From an uncultured Pseudodesulfovibrio sp. (lineage in GTDB: Bacteria > Desulfobacterota > Desulfovibrionia > Desulfovibrionales > Desulfovibrionaceae), in the NCBI RefSeq assembly GCF_963662885.1, contig NZ_OY760055.1:72001-136000 (forward strand): a stretch of DNA of 64,000 nt, read 5' to 3'. This document shows positions 51,514-59,957 of the stretch, one piece after another (the stretch's first letter is position 1; each line of letters opens with the position of its first letter). The position numbers and the translations under genes were made by a program. The notes beneath the pieces were generated by a model, which worked only from the letters and a program-made list of their open reading frames with translations, did no database searches and was not told where the DNA came from.

Positions 51514-52197
51514 TCAGATGTCTTTGAGGTAACGATAATACGTGTCCAGCTGATAGACCGCTGCCATGGGGTTGTGGCCCAGCATGCGGTCTTTGACCGC
51601 GAGCACCGTTACCGGGGCCTTGGCGTGCATGATGAACAGGGAGTCATGGCCTACACAGAGTCCCATCAGGATATTCAGATCGACTTCGCAGTCGTTGACG
51701 GCTTCGGCCTGAAATACCGGGTTGCACATGGTCTCCACCTCGCAGGTGGGGTCGACGTATTCGTCCCGGGTCAGGCCCAGTTCGGACTTGGGGACGCGTC
51801 CGGCCTTGCAGGCCACGGAGACCACCTCGAACCCGGCGGATTCGAACAGTCTGTGGACCTTCTCCGCCTCGAATCTCACGCCCACGCAAAAGGCCAGGCC
51901 CAAGCGCTTGTAGTGCATCCTCCGGGCGAACTCGATGATTTCCTGGATACGCGGCTTGCAGGGCGTAACCGTGGCGTAGCCCTGATCTCTTCCGGCATAG
52001 CCTTCGCCCTCTTGCCGGGAGGCTTCACAGGCGAACGGAAGCAGGGCCTCCGAGGTGGTCTCCGCCTGCGCCCTGGCCAGGGTCTCCTTCATTCTTACGG
52101 ACGGACAGTTCTCGGGGGCCTTGCCGCCCGCTTTGCGGCAGTATCGTTCCGACCATTCGAAGGGGCATATCGCACATTGAGGGTGTGGATTGGGCAT
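51514..52197 (-). CDS. DUF1847 cysteine-rich protein
   Basis: A 227-residue protein of the DUF1847 family, probably metal-binding. Cysteines cluster in CAICPFEWSERYCRKAGGKA and further on in TPCKPRIQEI, LAFCVGVRFEAE, VACKAGRVPKSELGL, ETMCNPVFQAEAVN and LMGLCVGHDSLFI. AAAGGAA precedes the ATG. The family is common in anaerobes; function is unknown. The stretch 52198-52555 to its right holds only a hairpin. Confidence 0.85.
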   Translation of the reverse strand: MPNPHPQCAICPFEWSERYCRKAGGKAPENCPSVRMKETLARAQAETTSEALLPFACEASRQEGEGYAGRDQGYATVTPCKPRIQEIIEFARRMHYKRLGLAFCVGVRFEAEKVHRLFESAGFEVVSVACKAGRVPKSELGLTRDEYVDPTCEVETMCNPVFQAEAVNDCEVDLNILMGLCVGHDSLFIMHAKAPVTVLAVKDRMLGHNPMAAVYQLDTYYRYLKDI

Positions 52198-52504
52198 GAC
52201 GATTCCTTTGGTTGAGTTTGTTCAGGGTGAACCCGAGTTCTTGGAACTCTCCCTCATGGACTGCCGGCGGGAGGACCGACCGGAACGGGTTCACATTCTC
52301 TCAGAATATAAGGGCCGGGCGGAATTTCATTCGCACCGGTTTAGATCCCGGAAGGGAGAGGCGAGTGCATGCTATCGCCATCTTCTCTATGCATCAATAT
52401 GCTTGAGGAATTTATCAATATTCCTGCATTCAGGTGGGCTTCATTGGCGAGCCGTTTGGCGGAATCAGCATGGTCCGCGAGGGCTGGCCTGCAACCGGTA
52501 GGAA

Positions 52505-52536
52505 GGAACGCCATCGCGGACAGGCGATGGCGTTCC
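52505..52536 (-). terminator. Hairpin after rsgA
   Basis: GGAACGCCATCGC and GCGATGGCGTTCC form a perfect 13-bp stem 20 bp beyond the rsgA stop. Only a weak T-tract follows on the leftward strand. Confidence 0.6.
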
Positions 52537-52555
52537 CATGATCCGTTGTTTATTG

Positions 52556-53656
52556 TCAGCGTTTATTGCGCTTGTTCATCCGCTTGATCTCCATGGCCAC
52601 GCCTTTCCAACGCTCCCTTTCCACGCGATCCGCGCTTTTTTCGTCGCGGGCCTGCACGTAGTTCAGTTCGCGTTGCAGCTTGCGATAACTGTCCAGTCGA
52701 GCCTGGGACAATTCGCCGGAGTCTACGGCACGTTGTACGGCACACCCCGGCTCGTGCCCGTGGGAGCAGTCGGCGAAGCGGCAGGATTCGGCCAGGGCGC
52801 GGATGTCCGCGAACGTGGTGTCCAGTCCGTCGCCGCTTTGGGCGAAGGCGATTTCGCGGATGCCCGGGTTGTCCATGAGCAGTCCTCCGCAGGGCATGGC
52901 TATCAACTCGCGGGCGGTCGTGGTGTGGCGTCCCTTGCCCAGACTTTCGCTGACTGCGCCGGTGCTCTGGATTTCGCTGCCTTGCAACCTGTTCGCCAAC
53001 GTCGATTTGCCGGCGCCCGAGGAGCCGATCATGGACACTGTTCGGCCTTCGCCCAGATGGCTGAACAGCTCGCTCACACCGCTTTCATCCCGTATGGATG
53101 TCAATACCACGGGGACGCCGAAGGCCGTGGCCTCAACCTCTTCGCGGAACGGCTCCGGGGATGCGTGCAGGTCCGCCTTGGTCAGGACGACAACCGGGGC
53201 CATCCCGCAATTGTACACCAGCGCAATGTAGCGCTCGATGCGGCGCAGGTTGTAGTCACGGTCGAGCCCGCAGACGATGAACACCGTATCGATGTTTGCT
53301 GCGATGGGCTGTTCGCGCCGGGCGGCTGCCTCCTGTTTGCCCCGGGACCCCGCTTCGCCCCGGCTCAGGGTGTTCTTTCGCGGCAGTACCTGTGTGACGA
53401 CCATGTCATTCGCGATCACCCAGTCCCCGGTGACCGGGTAAACCTGTTGTCTGTGGCGCATGTTGCCCGAAGGCACGCAGAGCCACTCATTGCAGCCGTT
53501 GGATATCAGAAACCGGCCTCTTTGGGCGCTGATGACGCGGGCCACGCGGTCCAGTTCCACTTCCGCCGTCAGGCTCTCGAAATGCTCGTTCCAGCCCAGT
53601 CGCCGCAGCCGGTTTATTTGTTCATTACTGTTTTGGGTAATGGTTCGTGTATGCAT
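52556..53656 (-). CDS. rsgA: Ribosome small-subunit biogenesis GTPase RsgA
   Basis: A circularly permuted GTPase that checks late 30S maturation. It has 366 residues from ATG 53656 (GGAAG upstream); the frame is open to 53899 but nothing supports a longer protein. An N-terminal OB fold is followed by the permuted G motifs: G4 VVLTKADLH, G1 GSSGAGKSTLANRL, G2 region GKGRHTTTARELI and G3 MDNPGIREI. The C-terminal zinc knuckle is SCRFADCSHGHEPGCAVQRA. The basic tail (EIKRMNKRNKR) should contact rRNA. The 478-bp gap to the right shows no gene. Confidence 0.95.
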   Translation of the reverse strand: MHTRTITQNSNEQINRLRRLGWNEHFESLTAEVELDRVARVISAQRGRFLISNGCNEWLCVPSGNMRHRQQVYPVTGDWVIANDMVVTQVLPRKNTLSRGEAGSRGKQEAAARREQPIAANIDTVFIVCGLDRDYNLRRIERYIALVYNCGMAPVVVLTKADLHASPEPFREEVEATAFGVPVVLTSIRDESGVSELFSHLGEGRTVSMIGSSGAGKSTLANRLQGSEIQSTGAVSESLGKGRHTTTARELIAMPCGGLLMDNPGIREIAFAQSGDGLDTTFADIRALAESCRFADCSHGHEPGCAVQRAVDSGELSQARLDSYRKLQRELNYVQARDEKSADRVERERWKGVAMEIKRMNKRNKR

Positions 53657-54078
53657 CTTGCTTCCATTGTGTTTGGTCGAAGCCGTGCTCCGATCGTGTG
53701 CGATTTCGGCCAACCGGCGGTAGGGCCGGTGGTCAACGGGAAACGGAAGGGGGAATCTGGAGCAAGAGCGCAACAAAAGACCTGTTTCGGGCGAAACATG
53801 TCGGGCTGGCTGGATCAACCAAATGGGAGCCGCGCAAATGACGCGGCCTGGAGGCAGCTTAGACCTGAGGGACGCCCTGTTCCATATTCCGGGCGGCAAG
53901 ATCCATAGACTGGGAAATCATCCAAACTCCTTGGTGAATAATGCGCTGATGCTTATCGCAAACGCAAATATTGTCAAGGGCGGCCCATTCTCGATCGGTT
54001 CCGGCTGCGCAGGATGCCGCCAGTCGTGGTGGACTGGATTGAAGCAAGCCCGCCTCTGGACGATTCACTCGGTTTGAG

Positions 54079-54119
54079 GCTAGGGATACGATACGACTTG
54101 GAGATTCCTTCACCCTAGC
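54079..54119 (+). promoter_or_regulatory. Stem-loop upstream of the glycosyltransferase gene
   Basis: GCTAGGG and CCCTAGC bracket 27 bases, 15 bp before the start codon at 54135. It is a possible leader structure; no riboswitch class was recognised. Confidence 0.3.
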
Positions 54120-54134
54120 GACGCACAGCAACGT

Positions 54135-55379
54135 ATGCCTCCATCCTCTACATCCCACGCGGCTCCCTTCGGCGGACGGCAAAAAGCCCGGGTCCTGCTC
54201 GTGACCTGCCGTTATTTTCTGATCCGGGAAATCGCTTCGGCGCTCGACCGGCTCCGGATTCCTTTTGCCGAGGTCCCTCTGGAGGACGATCCCAAGGCCT
54301 TTACGGCCGCCCTGTGCGAGGCGGTGTCGGCCTTCAGGCCCACCTTTCTGCTGACCATCAATCGTTACGGGCTCGACGACACGGGCATGGTTCTGGACAT
54401 CCTGCGCAAGGTCGGTCTGCCCGTGGTCTCCTGGCTGGTGGACAGCGACACCATCCTGTTGGGCGGCCTTGCGGAACCGGAGGAGGGCATCTGTTACGCC
54501 ACCTGCGACAAGGCGGCCGTTGATCGCCTTGCGGCCATGTCCGACCTGCCCGTCCTGCACCTGCCTCTGGCCACGGACCCGGACGTTTTCATCCCGTCCG
54601 CGCCGCCCAAGGGAGAACACCCCTGGCGCAGCCGGGTCTCGTTCGTGGGGCACAGTTGGGCGGACAGCGTGGCCCGGAATCTCCAGGCCTACGACTACCC
54701 TTCGGAACTGCTTGCGAGCCTGGATTTGGCCGTCGAGGCGTGGGAGCGGGCTCCGGAAATTCCGTTCTGGGATTTTCTCGAGACCTTCGACCCCGTTCTC
54801 TTTGAAGGCGGCATGGCCCTGGAGCCATCACGGCGGAAGTGGTTCGGGGCGCTGGCCCTCTGGAAAGCGGCAGGCATGCGCCGCGTCCGCGCGGTGTCCA
54901 GGCTCGCGCCGTTTTCGCCGCTGATCGTCGGCGACGCACATTGGGACGGAGTCTTCAAGGATGTGGGCGGGGTGCGACGTCTGGACAGCCTCGACTACGA
55001 CACCGAACTTTCACGATTTTATCCGCTCTCCGAAGTGGTCTTCAACTGCACCAGCCCGCAGATGTCCATGGCCGTGAACCAGCGGGCGTTCGACGTCCCT
55101 GCGTGCGGCGGTTTTGTCGTGTCCGAGCGAAGCCCCGCTTTGGAGGCGTTGTTTGACATCGGGACCGAGGCGGTCTGCTACGACAGCGAGGACGACATAG
55201 TGGCCACGATCGAGGAGTGTCTGGCCAACCGTTTCAGAAGGGCCGCCGTGACCAGAGCCGCCCGAAAGCGTATCCTGGCCGAGCACACCTATGTCCACCG
55301 CATGCGGAGTCTGCTCGATCATCTTCATCTGTTCGGAATTGCCGGTTCGGGGGGGCTGATTCCGGAAATCGGTCGATGA
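54135..55379 (+). CDS. CgeB-like glycosyltransferase family protein
   Basis: A 414-residue protein resembling the CgeB/DUF3880 glycosyltransferase group. The N-terminal Rossmann half is ARVLLVTCRYFLIREIASAL and FLLTINRYGLDDTGMVLDIL, with a DxD-like VSWLVDSDTIL. The C-terminal GT-B half has RVSFVGHSWADSVARNLQAY, VVFNCTSPQMSMAVNQRAFD and ACGGFVVSERSPALEALFDI. The start is uncertain because no good ribosome binding site precedes ATG 54135. In related deltaproteobacteria such genes often glycosylate flagellin or surface polymers; that use here is inferred. Confidence 0.8.
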   Translation: MPPSSTSHAAPFGGRQKARVLLVTCRYFLIREIASALDRLRIPFAEVPLEDDPKAFTAALCEAVSAFRPTFLLTINRYGLDDTGMVLDILRKVGLPVVSWLVDSDTILLGGLAEPEEGICYATCDKAAVDRLAAMSDLPVLHLPLATDPDVFIPSAPPKGEHPWRSRVSFVGHSWADSVARNLQAYDYPSELLASLDLAVEAWERAPEIPFWDFLETFDPVLFEGGMALEPSRRKWFGALALWKAAGMRRVRAVSRLAPFSPLIVGDAHWDGVFKDVGGVRRLDSLDYDTELSRFYPLSEVVFNCTSPQMSMAVNQRAFDVPACGGFVVSERSPALEALFDIGTEAVCYDSEDDIVATIEECLANRFRRAAVTRAARKRILAEHTYVHRMRSLLDHLHLFGIAGSGGLIPEIGR

Positions 55380-55588
55380 AAATGCGGAAATCGTCATTCC
55401 CGACCTGCCCACTCAGCCCCGCCGGGGCTCACTGGCTCGAAAATGTTGCGAGTGGTGCGGAAGTGGACTATCAGAGTGGCGACGAAATGCGGATTGCGGG
55501 AAATCCGGGCCGATGTGCGCGAGGAGGGGTTCCGGCGTAGGGCGGCTGCGAGAGGTCTCCGGTCCCGAACGCCCTGAAGGGGGAAATC

Positions 55589-56545
55589 ATGAAACGCATT
55601 ATTTTGATGGTCTGTGCGCTGGTGCTCTGTGCTTCCACCGCTTTTGCCGGTACGCCTGTGAAGGTGGCCCACGCCACCTGGGTCGGTTACGGCCCGCTGT
55701 ATATCGCCAAGGAACTTGGCTATTTCGAGAAAGAAGGCCTGGACGTTGACCTGGTCATCATCGAGGACGAGGCCCAGTACGCCGCGGCCATGGCTTCGGG
55801 CAATATCGACGGTCTGGGCAACGTGCTCGACCGCGAGGTCATCCACTTCGCCAAGGGTACCCCGGAAGTCGTTGTCTTCGGCATGGACGAGTCCTCCGGC
55901 GGCGACGGCGTGGTCGCTTCGGGCGAAGTCAAGACCGTGGCCGACCTCAAGGGCAAGACCGTGGGTCTGGACAAGTCCTCCACCTCCTATTTCTTCTTCC
56001 TGTCCATCCTGAAAAAGTACGGCGTGGACGAGAAGGACATCAACATCACCGAGATGGGCGCTTCCGACGCTGGCGCGGCCTTCGTGGCCGGCAGCATCGA
56101 CGCGGCCGTGACCTGGGAGCCCTGGCTGACCAACGCGGGCCAGCGCGACGGCGGCCACGTGCTCGTCTCCTCCAAGGACATGCCCAAGACCATCGTGGAC
56201 GTGTTCGTGCTCAACTCCGATTACGTCAAGAAGCACCCCGAGGTTCCGGCCAAGATGACCAAGTGCTGGAACGAGGCCATTGCCTGGTACGAAAAGAACC
56301 CGGACAAGGGCAACGAGATCATGGCCAAGGCCATGGGTCTGGATACCCAGGAAATGGCCGATATGGCTTCCGGCGTGACCTTCATCGGCAAGGACGCCAA
56401 CAAGACGTTCTTCGACAAGTCGCAGGCCAACAGCGTGTACGAGGTAGCCGACCGGGCCATCTCCTTCTGGAAGTCCAAGGGCATCATCACCAAGGACGTG
56501 TCCGTGGACACCCTGATCAGCTCCGACTACGTCAACGCCGAGTAG
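55589..56545 (+). CDS. SsuA/TauA-like ABC transporter substrate-binding protein
   Basis: The periplasmic receptor of a nitrate/sulfonate/taurine-type importer. It has 318 residues with a strong ribosome binding site (GAAGGGGGAAA) and a signal peptide (KRIILMVCALVLCASTAFAG). Family marks are VAHATWVGYGPLYIAKELGY, MASGNIDGLGNVLDREVIHF, GLDKSSTSYFFFLSILKKYG and AAVTWEPWLTNAGQRDGGHV. The ligand cannot be named; related proteins bind sulfonates, thiamine precursors or amidines. The 209-bp upstream region is GC-rich and shows no riboswitch that I could recognise. Confidence 0.9.
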   Translation: MKRIILMVCALVLCASTAFAGTPVKVAHATWVGYGPLYIAKELGYFEKEGLDVDLVIIEDEAQYAAAMASGNIDGLGNVLDREVIHFAKGTPEVVVFGMDESSGGDGVVASGEVKTVADLKGKTVGLDKSSTSYFFFLSILKKYGVDEKDINITEMGASDAGAAFVAGSIDAAVTWEPWLTNAGQRDGGHVLVSSKDMPKTIVDVFVLNSDYVKKHPEVPAKMTKCWNEAIAWYEKNPDKGNEIMAKAMGLDTQEMADMASGVTFIGKDANKTFFDKSQANSVYEVADRAISFWKSKGIITKDVSVDTLISSDYVNAE

Positions 56546-56546
56546 C

Positions 56547-57320
56547 ATGAAACAAGGTAATCCGACCGTGCGGAAAGGGGCGTGGCTGGCGGCCGCGTCC
56601 CTGTCCGCCGTCTTCGGCATATGGGCGGTCCTGGCCTACACCGGCTCGGTCAAGCCCCTGTTCCTGCCGCCGCCGCACAAGGTCTTCCTGTCCTTCGGGG
56701 CCATGTACAAGGAAGGCGTTCTCTTTTCCTATACCTGGGACAGCGTGTACCGCGTCATGGTCGGCTGGTCTCTGGCCGCCGTGTTCGGCGTACCGCTCGG
56801 GCTGTTCATCGCCACGTCCAAGCGCGCCGCGCACATGGTCGCCCCGGTCATGGAGTTCGCCCGTTACCTGCCGGTGGTCGCCCTCGTGCCGCTGACCCTG
56901 CTCTATTTCGGCATTGGCGACGCCCAGAAATTCGCCATCATCTTTCTGGGCACCTTCTTCCAGCTGGTCCTGATGGTCGCGGACAGCGTGGCCAACGTGC
57001 CCGCGGACCTGAGCCGGGCCGCCGCCACTCTGGGCGCCAACCGCATGCAGACCTACCGCCTGGTCCTGTTCCCCGGCGCGCTGCCGGGCATCATGGATGA
57101 CCTGCGCATCACGGTGGGCTGGGCCTGGACCTATCTGGTGGTTGCCGAGCTGGTGGCCGCCAACTCGGGCCTGGGCTACATGATCCTGCGCGCCCAGCGG
57201 TTCCTGGCCATCGACCGCATCTTCGCCGGGCTGATCATCATCGGCCTGCTCGGTCTGTTGACCGACTACCTCTTCAAACTGCTTGCGCGCATCATAACCC
57301 CCTGGAGCGAGAAACGATGA
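56547..57320 (+). CDS. SsuC/TauC-like ABC transporter permease
   Basis: A 257-residue inner-membrane permease with about six membrane segments (LAAASLSAVFGIWAVLAYTG near the start). The cytoplasmic EAA loop is AAATLGANRMQTYRLVLFPG. It also has MEFARYLPVVALVPLTLLYF and VAELVAANSGLGYMILRAQR, both typical of BPD_transp_1 proteins of this class. It starts one base after the receptor gene stop and overlaps the ATPase gene by four bases, so the three form one translationally coupled operon. Confidence 0.93.
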   Translation: MKQGNPTVRKGAWLAAASLSAVFGIWAVLAYTGSVKPLFLPPPHKVFLSFGAMYKEGVLFSYTWDSVYRVMVGWSLAAVFGVPLGLFIATSKRAAHMVAPVMEFARYLPVVALVPLTLLYFGIGDAQKFAIIFLGTFFQLVLMVADSVANVPADLSRAAATLGANRMQTYRLVLFPGALPGIMDDLRITVGWAWTYLVVAELVAANSGLGYMILRAQRFLAIDRIFAGLIIIGLLGLLTDYLFKLLARIITPWSEKR

Positions 57321-58084
57321 CCATGCTTTCCATCAACAACATGGGCAAGGTCTTCGACTCCAACAAGGGAGAGGTGACCGCGCTCGAGGACATCAACCTG
57401 ACCGTGGACCGTGGCGAACTGGCCGTTATCGTCGGACCGTCCGGTTGCGGCAAGTCCACTCTGCTGAACATCGTGGCCGGTCTGGAGCACGCCTCGTCCG
57501 GTGAGGCCGTGCTCGAAGGGCAGCCCATCACCGGGCCGGGCGCGGACCGGGGCATGGTCTTCCAGTCCTACACGCTGTTTCCCTGGCTGACCGTGCGCAA
57601 GAACGTGGAGTTCGGCCTGCGGCTCAAGGGCGTGCCCGCTGCCGAGCGTGCGGAGATCGCCCGCAAGTACATCGCCCTGGTTGGGCTGGCCGAGTTCGAG
57701 AACGCCCTGCCCAAGGAGCTCTCCGGCGGCATGAAGCAGCGCGTGGCCATCGCCCGCGTGCTGGCCAACAAGCCGGTCATGCTGCTCATGGACGAACCCT
57801 TCGGGGCTCTGGATGCCCAGACCCGACTGTTGCTGCAGGAACTCCTCCTGGACGTCTGGCGGCAGGAATCGAGCACCATTCTGTTCATCACCCACGACAT
57901 CGACGAGGCCATTCTGCTGGCCGACAACGTCTACATCATGTCCAGGCGACCGGGCCGTATCAAAGCCAAGGTTCCGGTGAACATCGCCCGTCCGCGCGAC
58001 CACAAGGCCTCGCTGACCGCGGAGTTCTCCGAGGTCAAATCGCAGATTATGGAACTGCTCTGGGAAGAGATCGCGGCGGGTTAG
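57317..58084 (+). CDS. SsuB/TauB-like ABC transporter ATPase
   Basis: The 255-residue energising subunit. Walker A is IVGPSGCGKSTLLNIVAGL, Q-loop VFQSYTLFPWLTV, signature ELSGGMKQRVAIARVL, Walker B VMLLMDEPFGALDAQTR and switch His LFITHDIDEAILLAD. It ends the three-gene operon. A GC-rich hairpin (58094-58112) followed by a T-rich stretch lies just after the stop. Confidence 0.95.
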   Translation: MTMLSINNMGKVFDSNKGEVTALEDINLTVDRGELAVIVGPSGCGKSTLLNIVAGLEHASSGEAVLEGQPITGPGADRGMVFQSYTLFPWLTVRKNVEFGLRLKGVPAAERAEIARKYIALVGLAEFENALPKELSGGMKQRVAIARVLANKPVMLLMDEPFGALDAQTRLLLQELLLDVWRQESSTILFITHDIDEAILLADNVYIMSRRPGRIKAKVPVNIARPRDHKASLTAEFSEVKSQIMELLWEEIAAG

Positions 58085-58093
58085 GCGAAAGCC

Positions 58094-58112
58094 GGGGGAG
58101 ACTCGCTCCCCC
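58094..58112 (+). terminator. Terminator of the ABC transporter operon
   Basis: GGGGGAG-ACTCG-CTCCCCC stem-loop followed by CCCGCCTTCCTCTTTTT. Confidence 0.6.
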
Positions 58113-58268
58113 CCGCCTTCCTCTTTTTCCCGGACCGGTTGATTCACCTCCGGTCCTGGCTCCTGTCGAAAATACGTCTCCCCTCTAAAGGTTTCATTCT
58201 TTTCGCCGAAGGGAATACGTTGACCACAATTGTCTGGTTGCGTTTTTCGTCTGGAAAAGAGGGGCCGT

Positions 58269-59828
58269 ATGTCCGCTATTTCCTCCCTGTCCACCATATT
58301 CAACCGCCCGGCTGGATCGAGCGGCAACTTGTTCGGTCTTTCCGGTACGGCCTCTCTCGGAATCCGGCAGGGGGATACCTTGCGGCCTTTGGACGGGGAT
58401 ACCGCCGTTCTGTCTGACCAGTCCCTCTCCCTGAATCGGACCCTGCGGAACGCATTCGTTGATTCAGGCATGGGCTCTGGCGGTTCCACCTCGTGGCAGA
58501 CCGTGGCGTCCCTGACCACGGCTTCTGGGCGGACGTTGGAGATCGAGGCCCTGAACGAGGACGCGGCCCGCATGACCGTGTTCGACGCTCAAGGCGGGGT
58601 GGAGAAAACGCTGGCCCTGAACGGAGACGTTCTTGTGCGTGAGGACGAGAACGGGAAACTTGTCGTGGAAAACTACGTCCAAGGTGACGAGACCGTCGGG
58701 GAAGATATCATTATCGCTATGTCCGGAACGCCCGTATCCGGAGGAGGGGGGAACGACCAGATCGTCGGACTGGGGTTGGCCGGGTTCTCGCCTGCGGACG
58801 GCATCGTGATCGACGGCGGCGACGGGGATGATTCGGTGTTCCTCTATGGTCCCGGCAGGAAGGTGCTGAGCGTCGATACCGGCAGCGGCGACGACCGCGT
58901 AACTGTTGTTGGCGGCGCGGGGCTCAAGCTGGATACAGGTGACGGAGACGACACTGTTGTCGGAGATCATGTCGGCGGCATTATCGACACCGGCGCAGGG
59001 GACGATGTCCTGGATGCCGAATACGGGATCGGCGGCATCATCGACACGGGCGACGGCGATGACTCGCTCTTGGCCGGAGCGTCCATCGGCGGCACCGTCG
59101 TGACCGGCGCGGGAGCGGACGAGATGAAGGCCGGGAACAGGATTTCCGGAAACATCGACATGGGGAGTGGAAACGACCGGCTTTCGGCGGCGGACAACCT
59201 CGGGGGGAATATCGATACCGGTGATGGGGACGATGCCATTGACGCAGGGGCTGGTATTACCGGGAATATAGACACCGGTAACGGGGACGATGCCATTGGC
59301 GCGGGGGCTGACATTACCGGGAATATCGACACCGGTAGCGGTAACGACTATCTGGATGCCGGGTACCAATTGAACGCCCGGGTGGACACCGGAGACGGAG
59401 ACGACTTTCTCGGCGCGGGCTACGGGCTGAAAGGCCGGATTGATACCGGCAGCGGCGCTGACGTTCTGGAGGCCGGGTATGAGCTGGAAGGCGATATCGA
59501 CACCGGCGAGGGCAACGATTATGTGGACGCCGGGTATGAAATCGAAGCGGATGTGAATACCCGTGGCGGCGCGGACGTGATCCGGGCAGGCCATCACATT
59601 TCAGGAAACGTGGACACCGGAGAAGGGGCAGACGTAGTCCGTAGCGGACGCGCTATCGACGGAGAAAGCGTTACAGGGGACGGCACGGTTGTGGTGGCTG
59701 TTGGCATTACCGCCGAGCAGGGAAGCGATGCAACGCGTTACTCGCACATGTATGATCCCTACGCGAGCGGTTCCTCCCGGCAGGGGATGACCCACTATCG
59801 GCTGCCTCGCCTCGACATCAGCGTCTAG
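58269..59828 (+). CDS. Protein with 20-residue RTX-like calcium-binding repeats
   Basis: A 519-residue acidic protein; GAGGGG precedes ATG 58269. The N-terminal ~170 residues are a non-repeat cap (SLTTASGRTLEIEALNEDAA). From about 195 to 470 there are some 14 repeats of close to 20 residues with the core IDTGDGDDxxxAGxxIxGxI, e.g. GGIIDTGAGDDVLDAEYGIG and GNIDTGNGDDAIGAGADITG. The DTGxGDD core resembles the RTX nonapeptide (GGxGxDxUx) but at twice the usual period, giving a probable beta-roll. There is no Sec signal, as in type I-secreted RTX proteins. The C-terminus (YRLPRLDISV) could hold the export signal. A surface or secreted role is inferred. Confidence 0.78.
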   Translation: MSAISSLSTIFNRPAGSSGNLFGLSGTASLGIRQGDTLRPLDGDTAVLSDQSLSLNRTLRNAFVDSGMGSGGSTSWQTVASLTTASGRTLEIEALNEDAARMTVFDAQGGVEKTLALNGDVLVREDENGKLVVENYVQGDETVGEDIIIAMSGTPVSGGGGNDQIVGLGLAGFSPADGIVIDGGDGDDSVFLYGPGRKVLSVDTGSGDDRVTVVGGAGLKLDTGDGDDTVVGDHVGGIIDTGAGDDVLDAEYGIGGIIDTGDGDDSLLAGASIGGTVVTGAGADEMKAGNRISGNIDMGSGNDRLSAADNLGGNIDTGDGDDAIDAGAGITGNIDTGNGDDAIGAGADITGNIDTGSGNDYLDAGYQLNARVDTGDGDDFLGAGYGLKGRIDTGSGADVLEAGYELEGDIDTGEGNDYVDAGYEIEADVNTRGGADVIRAGHHISGNVDTGEGADVVRSGRAIDGESVTGDGTVVVAVGITAEQGSDATRYSHMYDPYASGSSRQGMTHYRLPRLDISV

Positions 59829-59897
59829 GTCGTCAACCTTTTGGAGCGATGGCCCTTTGGTTCCGATCAAGGGGCTTTTGTATTTTGGCAAGCCGAG

Positions 59898-59934
59898 AAA
59901 AAGGCCGCGTCCCGTCTGACGGGGCGCGGCCTTT
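59898..59934. terminator. Bidirectional terminator between the RTX-like gene and the RND operon
   Basis: AAAGGCCGCG(T)CCC and GGGGCGCGGCCTTT pair across a short loop, with T5 on the leftward strand after the pump gene and TTT on the rightward strand. Confidence 0.8.
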
Positions 59935-59957
59935 GGATTGGTGTGGTAATTGGCTGC

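Noticed and set aside
55380..55588. Guanidine-I (ykkC-like) riboswitch upstream of the SsuABC-like operon
   Set aside because: Such transporters can have one, but the conserved blocks could not be found by eye. A covariance-model search would decide.
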